Shown piece by piece: positions 32,198 through 39,617 of a stretch of DNA of 64,000 bases. A program made the translations under genes and the position numbers. Within the stretch, counting starts at the first letter, position 1, and each line of letters starts with the position of its first letter. The stretch is from NCBI RefSeq assembly GCF_900100275.1, contig NZ_FNET01000027.1, positions 1 to 64,000 of the forward strand. Reading direction: 5' to 3'. Below the pieces are notes generated by a model. That model had not been told where the DNA came from and made no database searches. It saw nothing but the letters and a program-made list of their open reading frames with translations. Source of the DNA: Lentzea albidocapillata subsp. violacea. Lineage in GTDB: Bacteria; Actinomycetota; Actinomycetes; Mycobacteriales; Pseudonocardiaceae.

Positions 32198-32895
32198 CTG
32201 GCTTCCTTTCCTCGGTGAACCCGTGTTGCCCGTGGGTCGTGAATCACGAGTGTTTGGCCTGGTAGCAGTATCTCTTGCAGCAGCTTGGTGCAGGAATACG
32301 GCCCCCTGCACATCGGGTTGTTGATGACCAGTTCCACCCGATCGACACCGCCGGCGCGCATTCGCCACGCCACCTTGGCCTCGACGTGGACCCCCAACGT
32401 CACCCGTGCTCCAGCCGGTCCAGGCGGATAGCCACGTGCGAACAGGAACTCGGCGATCTCGTCGTGTTCGCCGTCAGGCTCATATCCGCTACGAACCGAA
32501 TCGGTGTAGCCATCCGGATCGACGTACTTTCCGGTGGTCTTGCCATCATAGGCGGGGAGCGTCGCCCGCTGTTGCGCCGACCAGGAAAGATCGGGTGGAA
32601 CAGGCTCTGCGCCTGCGCCTGCGCCTGCGCCGAGAAGCGACCTCAGATGGTCGGCAAGCCGTTCAGACACCTGTTGCGCTTGGGTGACCAGATCACCTAC
32701 ACCGACGTGCGCGTCGTTCCAGTGCCGCAGGACAGCGGAGTAGTCGTCCTCGTGCCGGCTTCCGCGGCCGGCAGGACCGAGCAGCTCACAGGCGTCCTTG
32801 GCCAGACTCTCGGCCTGCCGCAGCGCGTTGATGAGCTGCTCTGCCTTGAGCAACACCTCACGCAGGCGCTGCCCGACCTCCCCCAGGGACACCAC
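32194..32895 (-). CDS. SCP1.201/DddA-like nucleic acid cytidine deaminase toxin
   Basis: 233 aa. Residues 1-90 are helical without a signal peptide. A Gly-Ala linker (about 89-98) leads to a deaminase domain. HVEAK supplies the zinc His170 and catalytic Glu172, and NNPMCRGPYSC supplies Cys196 and Cys202; LLPGQTLVIHD closes the fold. This pattern (HVE, NNP..C..C, LP) is that of DddA and other SCP1.201-like deaminases, toxins delivered to rivals or kept with immunity. GTG 32895 (or 32892) is 11-14 nt after AGGAG and 14 bp after the DUF397 stop. The spacing of the two Cys (five residues) is wider than in DddA. Confidence 0.78.
   Translation of the reverse strand: MVSLGEVGQRLREVLLKAEQLINALRQAESLAKDACELLGPAGRGSRHEDDYSAVLRHWNDAHVGVGDLVTQAQQVSERLADHLRSLLGAGAGAGAEPVPPDLSWSAQQRATLPAYDGKTTGKYVDPDGYTDSVRSGYEPDGEHDEIAEFLFARGYPPGPAGARVTLGVHVEAKVAWRMRAGGVDRVELVINNPMCRGPYSCTKLLQEILLPGQTLVIHDPRATRVHRGKEAR
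32607..32630. repeat. Hexamer tandem repeat in the toxin linker
   Basis: Four perfect copies of CTGCGC encode the Ala-Gly linker between the helical and deaminase domains. Copy-number change would keep the frame and only alter linker length. Confidence 0.85.
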
Positions 32896-32909
32896 GAGCC
32901 AACGGACTC

Positions 32910-33077
32910 CTAACGGGCAGAATCGCCCTTCACGTCGGTGAGGAACGCGGTCCACGACTCCGCCGACACCGGCAGATGTGTGGCCGGAGCCTTGCTGTCC
33001 CGAACGCCGACACCACGCCCCACCTCGACACAGTTGTCAGCGGTGCTGCTGTAGCTGCTCTTGCGCCAGTCGGTCAT
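32910..33077 (-). CDS. DUF397 small protein
   Basis: 55 aa (MTDWRKSSYSSTADNCVEV ... VRDSKAP ... WTAFLTDVKG), the canonical DUF397 pattern. In actinomycetes these small proteins are encoded next to Scr1-type regulators and act as their partners or antagonists. ATG 33077 lies inside the end of the Scr1-like gene (41-bp overlap) and has GGAGG close upstream, so translation is coupled. It is followed by the deaminase gene after 14 bp. Confidence 0.92.
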   Translation of the reverse strand: MTDWRKSSYSSTADNCVEVGRGVGVRDSKAPATHLPVSAESWTAFLTDVKGDSAR

Positions 33078-33909
33078 TGGAGGCCCTCCAAATGTCGTCG
33101 ATCACCGCCCTGGATTGTTCACGATCGAGGGCGACGGCGGCGAGGCGCTTCACCCTGTCCTCGTAGAGCGCGACGGTTTCCTTGTCGTCGAAGAACAACC
33201 CGCAGTTCAGAGTGTCCAGAAAGACGAGTGGCGGGTACTTCGGGAACTTCATCACCCGGAAGTCACCCGACACCCCGGGGTGCGCGCCGATCGACCTGGG
33301 GATGACGTGGAAGTTGATGTACTGCCGCACCGACATCCGCAGGAGGTGCGCCAACTGCTCGCGCCACACCTCTTCGCCGCCTACAGGCAGCAAGAGCGCC
33401 TGCTGATGCACGTAGAAGGTGAACGTCCGGCCTGGCCGCAGAATCTCCGCTCGCGCCATCCTCGCGGCCACGACCTTCGGGACGTCCTCCTTCTCGTGAG
33501 GTCCGGCCTGGGCGACGGCGTACGCATAGTCATGGGTTTGCAGCAGGCCGGAGACGAGGTTCATCGACCACGCGACGATCGCGCTGGACTCCTTCTCGTG
33601 GTTGATGAGCGTGCGCAGCTGGTCCGGGACGCCGTCCTCGGGAAAGAGGATGAACCCCTTCTCCCCCGCCTCCAGGAACAACGCCATCAGATGCCGTCGT
33701 TCGGCCAGCGACAGGCGGCAGTAGGCGAGCAGCACCTCGACCTCGTGCGCGGTGACGCCACCCTTGCCGTTGACGAGGTCGGACAGCTTCGACTCGTCCC
33801 AGTCGAGCTCTTCGGCCAGCTGGCGTTGTGTCAGGCCGGTTTTGGCGTTGGCGGCGCGGAGGCCGTTGCCGAACTCGCGGTCCACGACGTTCGACTCTCT
33901 TTTGGGCAT
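33037..33909 (-). CDS. Scr1-type XRE regulator (HTH plus DUF5753)
   Basis: 290 aa. HTH_3/31 domain at about 15-65 (TGLTQRQLAEELDWDESKLSDLVNGK), then the DUF5753 domain with IVAWSMNLVSGLLQTHDYA and a VHQQALLLPVGG core. The usual partner is the DUF397 protein downstream. It is likely the regulator of the islet. ATG 33909. Confidence 0.92.
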   Translation of the reverse strand: MPKRESNVVDREFGNGLRAANAKTGLTQRQLAEELDWDESKLSDLVNGKGGVTAHEVEVLLAYCRLSLAERRHLMALFLEAGEKGFILFPEDGVPDQLRTLINHEKESSAIVAWSMNLVSGLLQTHDYAYAVAQAGPHEKEDVPKVVAARMARAEILRPGRTFTFYVHQQALLLPVGGEEVWREQLAHLLRMSVRQYINFHVIPRSIGAHPGVSGDFRVMKFPKYPPLVFLDTLNCGLFFDDKETVALYEDRVKRLAAVALDREQSRAVIDDIWRASNDRLAQEQLQQHR

Positions 33910-34015
33910 GCGAAAACGCTAGGAGGCGAATGCCTCACAGCTCCATCGTTTCAGCTCAAAAAGCCCTGAAGGAGATCTGCTTGGAGAATCTCCAAGCCAG
34001 GAACGAAAGCCCTGA

Positions 34016-34600
34016 TCAGCGGCATCTTCGCGAGAGATCCGCTGGATCGAACGTGACCCAGGCCGTGCTGGTGATCGCCACTGTCCCAACGGTACCGGAC
34101 GTCAGCGTCGCGACATGGGAATAGACACCGTTGGACAGCCGGTAGCAATAGATGGCCAGACCGTCTTGACCGATCATCTCGACGCGCCAGTAACCTTCCA
34201 CGCCGGCAGCCGCGAACGCCGCCGGCTTCTCCAGCCTGTCGGTCTTCTTCGTCGGCGGGCTCACGACCTCGACGATCAGCGTCACGTCGCGGACGTCGAC
34301 CGAGTCTGCATCGATGAACTCGGACGTCACGACGACATCGGAGATGTAGCCGAGCATGCTGTCGACGCGGACGCCGATCGCAGTCAGCGCTTCCATGCCC
34401 TCACGCGCGACAGCCGCGTCGAGGAGGGTCTGGAGCCGGTCAGCGACCCGCTGATGCCTCATGGCGGGCGTGGCGTTCACGACGAACCGCCCGTCGACCA
34501 GCTCGATGCGGCGGCCTTCCTGGGGATCGAGGCTCTCCCAGTCGTCCAGGGTGTAGCCCTCCAGCCGCCCGGCATCGGTCACATCAGCGTCGACCATCAT
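34016..34600 (-). CDS. Uma2 family endonuclease-like protein
   Basis: 194 aa, DUF820/Uma2 with a PD-(D/E)xK fold: WESLDPQEGRRIELVDGRFVV at the N terminus, YISDVVVTS for the Asp, LIVEVVSP for ExV, and DRLEKPAAFAAAGVEGYWRV carrying the Lys. The biological role of the family is unknown; it occurs in many copies in actinomycetes and cyanobacteria. ATG 34600 sits inside the right direct repeat. A decayed second copy lies at 31455-31640. Confidence 0.85.
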   Translation of the reverse strand: MMVDADVTDAGRLEGYTLDDWESLDPQEGRRIELVDGRFVVNATPAMRHQRVADRLQTLLDAAVAREGMEALTAIGVRVDSMLGYISDVVVTSEFIDADSVDVRDVTLIVEVVSPPTKKTDRLEKPAAFAAAGVEGYWRVEMIGQDGLAIYCYRLSNGVYSHVATLTSGTVGTVAITSTAWVTFDPADLSRRCR

Positions 34601-34721
34601 GAAGCGGAGGCTAGAAGGCCAAGGCCTCCTGGCCTCCGCTTCGTCAGCAGATCAACCAGAACGTGTGAGCGCTTGGACAAAGCCCAAGTCAGCAGACAGG
34701 CGCGAGCGGAGTCGTCTCGTC
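34585..34721. repeat. Direct repeat, right copy (overlaps the intact cvnD end)
   Basis: 137 bp matching 31616-31751. Here the cvnD tail is joined to the full gene, and the hairpin is complete: GAAGCGGAGGC (34601-34611) with GCCTCCGCTTC (34632-34642). The right copy therefore looks ancestral and the left copy derived. Confidence 0.85.
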
Positions 34722-35306
34722 CGGCCCAGCCCGCCGCCGCCACCGGTCCAGCTTCGCGTGCTCGGTCAACGAGATCAGCGTCTCCCGCACGGAAAGCCGC
34801 ACGCGCGGATCGCAGTTCACGACCGGCACGTCGGGCGAGATGCCCATGCCGCGGATGATGGCCTTCACGTCCGACCGGACCGAGGAGTGCACGTTGTTCA
34901 AGGCGAGCACATAGGGAATCCGGTGGTCCTCGAAGTACCGCATCGCGTCCACGGAGTCCGCGGGGCGCATCACGTCGAACAGCACCACGGCACCCACGGC
35001 GCCGCGCACCACGTCGCCCCAGCCCGCGCGCGCGTCCTGCCACTGCGGCGCCACGAAGAGGTGCAGGGCGAGGCCCGGGTCGAGCCACACGCGGCCGAAC
35101 TGGATGCGCACCAGTTCCGTCACGGCGCCCGCGCGTTCCGGCGGGAGTGCGTTCATCGTCAGGAGATCGTTCTCCACGATGGACCTGATGAAAGTGCTTT
35201 TGCCCACGCCGAAGCCACCGGCGACGACGATCTTGGCCGAGGTCAGCTCCCGACCGGGTGGCCCAGGAGGGCCGAATTCGGGAAATCTAGAGCCGACGTA
35301 GTCCAC
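34689..35306 (-). CDS. cvnD: Conservon GTP/ATP-binding protein CvnD
   Basis: 205 aa. P-loop GGFGVGKSTF near residue 31, then LFVAPQWQ, VVLFDVMRPADS and a base-binding LALNNV in place of NKxD. It is the small-GTPase-like member of the four-gene conservon that couples a membrane kinase to cellular signalling in filamentous actinomycetes. The 5' end overlaps cvnC by 20 bp. Its last ~10 codons lie in the direct repeat. Confidence 0.9.
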   Translation of the reverse strand: MDYVGSRFPEFGPPGPPGRELTSAKIVVAGGFGVGKSTFIRSIVENDLLTMNALPPERAGAVTELVRIQFGRVWLDPGLALHLFVAPQWQDARAGWGDVVRGAVGAVVLFDVMRPADSVDAMRYFEDHRIPYVLALNNVHSSVRSDVKAIIRGMGISPDVPVVNCDPRVRLSVRETLISLTEHAKLDRWRRRAGPDETTPLAPVC

Positions 35307-35832
35307 TAAGCACTCTCTCCATCAACCCGAGGTCCGGCGTACCACCGCCTGCGGAAGCGGTCTGGTGCACGTCCACCAGGCCTCGTTCCGCCATGTCACC
35401 GAGCAACACCTTGACGACTCCCAGCGGGAGACGCATCAGTGCGGCCACTTCCGCGACGGATCGCGGGGCGTGGCACAGCTCGACGACGCGTTGGTGCTCA
35501 GCCTGCAAGATACCTGCAGACCGCCGACTCTGATCATTGGCGGAGACAAGTGTCTCGATCTCGAGGTCGATGTTGGACCGAGTGCGCCCACCCGTCCAGG
35601 CATATGCACGAACGATCGAGGCGTCGTGACTCTCCTGAACGGAGGACTCGAAGGCCCGGACATCTTCTTGCGGTACAACGGGAGTCGCTTCCCGCGCGGG
35701 CGCCTGCTCCGGTGTTGGCGGCCGCTTTCGGCCCGAGTCCAGGGAAAACCCGTTCATCAGGTCGGCGAACGTCTGCTCGGCGGGCGTTTCGTCCCGCCTG
35801 CGCCGTCGGTGTGCGTCAGAGGAGGAGCTCAT
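35287..35832 (-). CDS. cvnC: Conservon DUF742 protein CvnC
   Basis: 181 aa. The first ~75 residues are polar and probably disordered. The DUF742 domain follows (YAWTGGRTRSNIDLEIETLV ... VAEVAALMRLPLGVVKVLLGDMAERGLV), a winged-helix-like module. Three bases separate it from the upstream cvnB stop. Confidence 0.9.
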   Translation of the reverse strand: MSSSSDAHRRRRRDETPAEQTFADLMNGFSLDSGRKRPPTPEQAPAREATPVVPQEDVRAFESSVQESHDASIVRAYAWTGGRTRSNIDLEIETLVSANDQSRRSAGILQAEHQRVVELCHAPRSVAEVAALMRLPLGVVKVLLGDMAERGLVDVHQTASAGGGTPDLGLMERVLSGLRRL

Positions 35833-35835
35833 GGA

Positions 35836-36255
35836 TCACCTCACGCTGTGCAGCTGCGCTCGCAGTTCGGGAGTGAGGATCTGGCCTACCTGCTCGACGA
35901 CCACGGTCATCTCGTAGGCGACTTGGCCGACGTCGCTGTCGGGAGCGGCGAGTACCGCCAGACAGGACCCGTCTCGAATGGACATGAGGAGCATGATCCC
36001 GTAGTCCATCTCGATCACGGTGCGCAACACTCCGCCACCTTCGAAGCATCGCGAGGCGGCCATGGTGAGGGCCGCGACTCCCGACGCGATGGCGGACAGC
36101 TGGTCCGCGCGGTCCGGCGGCAGACCTGTCGACTTGGTGAGCAGCAAGCCGTCCACCGAGATCACGATCGCGTGGGCGACACCGGCCACGCGATCGGTGA
36201 AGTTCGTGATCAACCAGCCGAACTGGTCGACCTGGCGCGACTGAGGCGTGCTCAT
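35836..36255 (-). CDS. cvnB: Conservon roadblock/LC7 protein CvnB
   Basis: 139 aa. Roadblock fold: FGWLITNFTDRVAGVAHAIVIS, DGLLLTKSTGLP, and a central GVAALTMAASRCFEGG. It is expected to act on the CvnD nucleotide-binding protein. ATG 36255 overlaps the cvnA stop as ATGA. Confidence 0.92.
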   Translation of the reverse strand: MSTPQSRQVDQFGWLITNFTDRVAGVAHAIVISVDGLLLTKSTGLPPDRADQLSAIASGVAALTMAASRCFEGGGVLRTVIEMDYGIMLLMSIRDGSCLAVLAAPDSDVGQVAYEMTVVVEQVGQILTPELRAQLHSVR

Positions 36256-38873
36256 GCCTTCTCCCCGTTGTACTGGCCGTTCCCCTGGCCGTTTCCATTC
36301 CCGTTGCCGCCGAGCGGCGCCTGGCGCAGGCCCGTCTGGTAGCTGGCGAGAAAGCCTCGGGCCCGTTCCGGATCGCGCTTCTGGCTCACAGCGGGACGTG
36401 CGCTGTTCTCGGAGTGTTCCGCGAGGTCGGGTAGCAGGTTCTTACGCGGCGCCCGTTTCGGCAACCCGGCATCGGTCTCCCCTGCGTCGGTGACGGGGTC
36501 TCCGGCCTGTTCCCAGACCGTCCCTCCGGGCTTCCTGCCGAACCAGGATGCCACTACCGACGGTGACGACGCGGGTGAGGGTCCGGGGTGGGGCCGGGCC
36601 GGCGAATGATCACCGTTGACCGGTTCGCCCGAGATCGGGCCCCTGAACCAGGAGGACGTCGTCTCACTTGGTGACTCGGGCGGCACGCCGTTGTGCTGTG
36701 CCGACGCGGGCCTGGGTGTGCGCTGGGGCAGCGACTCGTCGATCGCGGCGCCGCGGAACGACGTCCACTCGGCGGACTCGCGCGGGCTGTCGATGGCCGG
36801 CGCGGGTACGGGTGGCGGCGCCAGGTTCGGCGTCTTCACGACGACGTGCGGCTGCCTGGGGAGGGCTGACTTCGGCTGGGGCAGCGCGGCGTGCCGCGGC
36901 TGGGACGGCGCCGGGGCCTCCTCGTGCGAGCGCACGAGGTCCGCGGGCACGAGCACGAACGCGCGCAGGCCCTCGCGGCCCTCTCCCGCGCCGCGCAGCC
37001 GGACGGTGATGCCGTGGCGGCCCGCGAGCCTGCCGACGACGAACAGGCCCATCTGACGCGAGACGGGCACGTCCTCCTCGGTGCCGGTCGAGAGCCGCTC
37101 GTTGGCCTCGGTGAGCTCGGCCGGGCCCATGCCGATGCCCTGGTCGGCGACCTCGATGAGCACGGCGCCCTGCTGGTCGACCCGCGAGCCGATCATGACC
37201 TGGGTGGTGGGCGCGGAGAACGCGGTGGCGTTGTCCAGCAGCTCCGCGACGAGGCGCACGAGGTCGCTGGCCGCGTAGCCGACGATCTCGACCGACGGCG
37301 TCGACTTCACGACGACCCGCTGGTAGTGCTCGATCTCCGACGCGGCGGCGCGCAGGACGTCCGCGAGCGGGACGGGCTGGTGGAACCGGCGGGCCACGTC
37401 GGTGCCGGACAGCACCATCAGGTTCTCGTTGTTGCGGCGCATGCGCGTCGCGAGGTGGTCGAGCTTGAACAGGTTCGCGAGCTGCTCGGGGTTCTCCTCG
37501 TGGCGCTCGAGCTCCTCCATGAGCTTGAGCTGGCGCTCGACGAGGCCCTGCGAGCGGCGCGACAGGTTGACGAAGATGTTCTTCATGCCCGACCGCAGCG
37601 ACGACTGCTCGACCGCGCCGCGGATGGCCTGCTCGTGCACGGCGTCGAACGCGCGGGCCAGCTGGCCGAACTCCTCGCTGGTGTGCACGGGCACCGGTTC
37701 GATCTCGGTGTCGGGCTTGCGGTCGGCGCGGATCGCGGCGACGACCTCGGGGAGGTGGTGGTGCGCCACGTCGAGGGCGGAGCGGCGCAGCTCGGACAGC
37801 GAGCGCAGCAGGTAGCGGCCGATGACGAAGCCGAGCGTGCCGGCGATGAGCAGCATCGCGAGCAGGATGACCGCGGCGGCGCCCGCCTTGTTGGACGTGT
37901 CGTCCTGCAGGGCACTGGCGGTGTCGGCGAGCTCGTCCTGCAGTTCGCGGACGACCTGTTCCATCAGCCGCGCGGTGGTGCCGGACGACTTGTTCCAGTC
38001 GTCGACGGCGATGCCGAACTCCTGCGGCGGCTTGGGCTGGCCGGGGCGCGTCGCGGGCGGCGGGGTGCCGTCGGGCTGGGTGAGCGCGCGTTCCACGAGC
38101 GCGGAGCGGTTCGCGACGGCGGCACCGGTCACGGTCTGGTCGTAGGTGCGGCGCTGCTCGGTGGTGCCGGTGGCCTGGAAGTCGTTCAGGCGGTCCTGCA
38201 GGCGGATGTCGGACTGCTCCAGCGCGCGGACCTCGGGGCCGAGGAGCTTGCCGCGGCCGATCCCGGCTAACACGAACGCGTGCTGCAGCGAGACCTGCTC
38301 CTGCGCGATGACCATGCTGTGCAGGGCCGCCGCGGTGCCCGAGATGGCGCTGTCGTTGAACTGGCCGACGAGCGCCTGTTCGAAGTCCAGCAACGACTTG
38401 ATGATCGCGGTGTAGCCGTAGGTGCCACCGGACGGGTCGCCGCCGTCGCCGCCCTGCGCGACCTTCTCCCGCAGGTTCTTGAGCGTCTCCAGCTGACCGC
38501 CGACCTCGGCGAAGCGCTGGCGGGAGACGTCGCTGACGCCGTCGGTGCGGTCGATCCGGCGGCGCACGGTCGAGGCGGCGTTGTCGGTGGCGCTGATCTG
38601 GTTCTGGTAGGCGCCGACGCCGGACCCGCTGGTGGCGCTCTGCGCGGCGAGCGTGCGTTCCTGCTGGACGCTCGAGATCAACGGCGCGAGATCCGCCCTG
38701 AGCCGGACCAGGCCCTGTATCTGCACGTAGTTGTCGGACCGGTCGACGTAACCGGAGATCTGCAGTGCGCCCGCGCCGACGGCCACCGTCACCGGGACGA
38801 GCAGCACGACGCCGAGCTTGACGGGCAGGCGCCAGTTGCGCCAGTCGCTGATCTTTCTCCACTCGACATTCAC
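36252..38873 (-). CDS. cvnA: Conservon sensor histidine kinase CvnA (nitrate-sensor domain)
   Basis: 873 aa. One membrane span near residue 20 and another near 335, with an extracellular nitrate/nitrite-sensor-like helical domain between them. Then come a HAMP-like linker, a dimerisation segment with the candidate His in KLDHLATRMRRNNEN, and an ATPase domain with N box ELLDNATAFS and G box DQGIGMG. The last ~220 residues are Pro/Ser-rich and probably disordered. First gene of the conservon operon cvnABCD. Confidence 0.92.
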   Translation of the reverse strand: MNVEWRKISDWRNWRLPVKLGVVLLVPVTVAVGAGALQISGYVDRSDNYVQIQGLVRLRADLAPLISSVQQERTLAAQSATSGSGVGAYQNQISATDNAASTVRRRIDRTDGVSDVSRQRFAEVGGQLETLKNLREKVAQGGDGGDPSGGTYGYTAIIKSLLDFEQALVGQFNDSAISGTAAALHSMVIAQEQVSLQHAFVLAGIGRGKLLGPEVRALEQSDIRLQDRLNDFQATGTTEQRRTYDQTVTGAAVANRSALVERALTQPDGTPPPATRPGQPKPPQEFGIAVDDWNKSSGTTARLMEQVVRELQDELADTASALQDDTSNKAGAAAVILLAMLLIAGTLGFVIGRYLLRSLSELRRSALDVAHHHLPEVVAAIRADRKPDTEIEPVPVHTSEEFGQLARAFDAVHEQAIRGAVEQSSLRSGMKNIFVNLSRRSQGLVERQLKLMEELERHEENPEQLANLFKLDHLATRMRRNNENLMVLSGTDVARRFHQPVPLADVLRAAASEIEHYQRVVVKSTPSVEIVGYAASDLVRLVAELLDNATAFSAPTTQVMIGSRVDQQGAVLIEVADQGIGMGPAELTEANERLSTGTEEDVPVSRQMGLFVVGRLAGRHGITVRLRGAGEGREGLRAFVLVPADLVRSHEEAPAPSQPRHAALPQPKSALPRQPHVVVKTPNLAPPPVPAPAIDSPRESAEWTSFRGAAIDESLPQRTPRPASAQHNGVPPESPSETTSSWFRGPISGEPVNGDHSPARPHPGPSPASSPSVVASWFGRKPGGTVWEQAGDPVTDAGETDAGLPKRAPRKNLLPDLAEHSENSARPAVSQKRDPERARGFLASYQTGLRQAPLGGNGNGNGQGNGQYNGEKA

Positions 38874-39098
38874 GAAATGATCCCCAAGGCGCGTTCGAAG
38901 TGCCCCACTATCGGCTACCTCCTGGCCTGGCGAATCCCCGCGAGTCGATGTCCCCGCAGCTCGATATCTCCATCAGCCGTATCGGGTGTGAGCGGATAGT
39001 AGGCCAGAGAGCGTGACGCGACAACGACCTGAGGCGTGCACGATCGATCACCCAGGGTGACACCGGACCTTTTGGGGTGGTCCTGCGGGCTCCAGGGA

Positions 39099-39126
39099 TT
39101 GACTCGCCGCCACGCGTGGTTACGCT
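39099..39126 (+). promoter_or_regulatory. Promoter of the DUF485-acetate permease operon
   Basis: TTGACT (39099-39104), a 16-bp spacer and TACGCT (39121-39126), about 80 bp before ATG 39207. The 333-bp gap 38874-39206 holds no gene; it must also carry the divergent cvnA promoter, which I cannot place. Confidence 0.55.
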
Positions 39127-39206
39127 TGCGCCTCCCAACCCCGGATCGGACGCGCCGTGTGCGCGGAGCCTCGCCGGGCACTCCCCGTAACGAATGCGAG
39201 CGGTTG

Positions 39207-39617
39207 ATGACGAAGGCGCTGCCCTCCGTGTCACGCCCGGCCACCCCCGGTTTCGCCACCTTTGACGAGCCACATCACTCATTGCTTATCGATGGTGACG
39301 GTGAGCCTGATTTCGATGCCATCCAAACGAGTGACGATTTCCTCGACCTGAAGCGCCGGGTGAAGCGTTTTATCGTCCCCGCGACGCTGCTGTTCCTCGC
39401 TTGGTACGTCACGTTCGTATTGCTTTCGGCTTACGCCGCCGAGTTCATGAGCACTCCGCTGTTCGGAACGGTGAACGTCGGCCTGACGATGGGATTCCTC
39501 CAGATCGTCACGACCGTCATCATCACAATGGCGTACGCGCGTTACTCCAAGCGGAAGCTCGACCCTCAGGTCGACAAGGTGCGCGCGCTCGTGGAAACCG
39601 ACGAGGAGCTCGCGTGA
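39207..39617 (+). CDS. DUF485 membrane protein (YjcH-like)
   Basis: 136 aa. A soluble N-terminal part precedes two membrane helices (FIVPATLLFLAWYVTFVLLS and a second near residue 88). DUF485 proteins are almost always encoded before acetate permease genes, as here with a GTGA overlap. Their role in transport is accessory and unproven. ATG 39207 gives the usual domain length. Confidence 0.9.
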   Translation: MTKALPSVSRPATPGFATFDEPHHSLLIDGDGEPDFDAIQTSDDFLDLKRRVKRFIVPATLLFLAWYVTFVLLSAYAAEFMSTPLFGTVNVGLTMGFLQIVTTVIITMAYARYSKRKLDPQVDKVRALVETDEELA

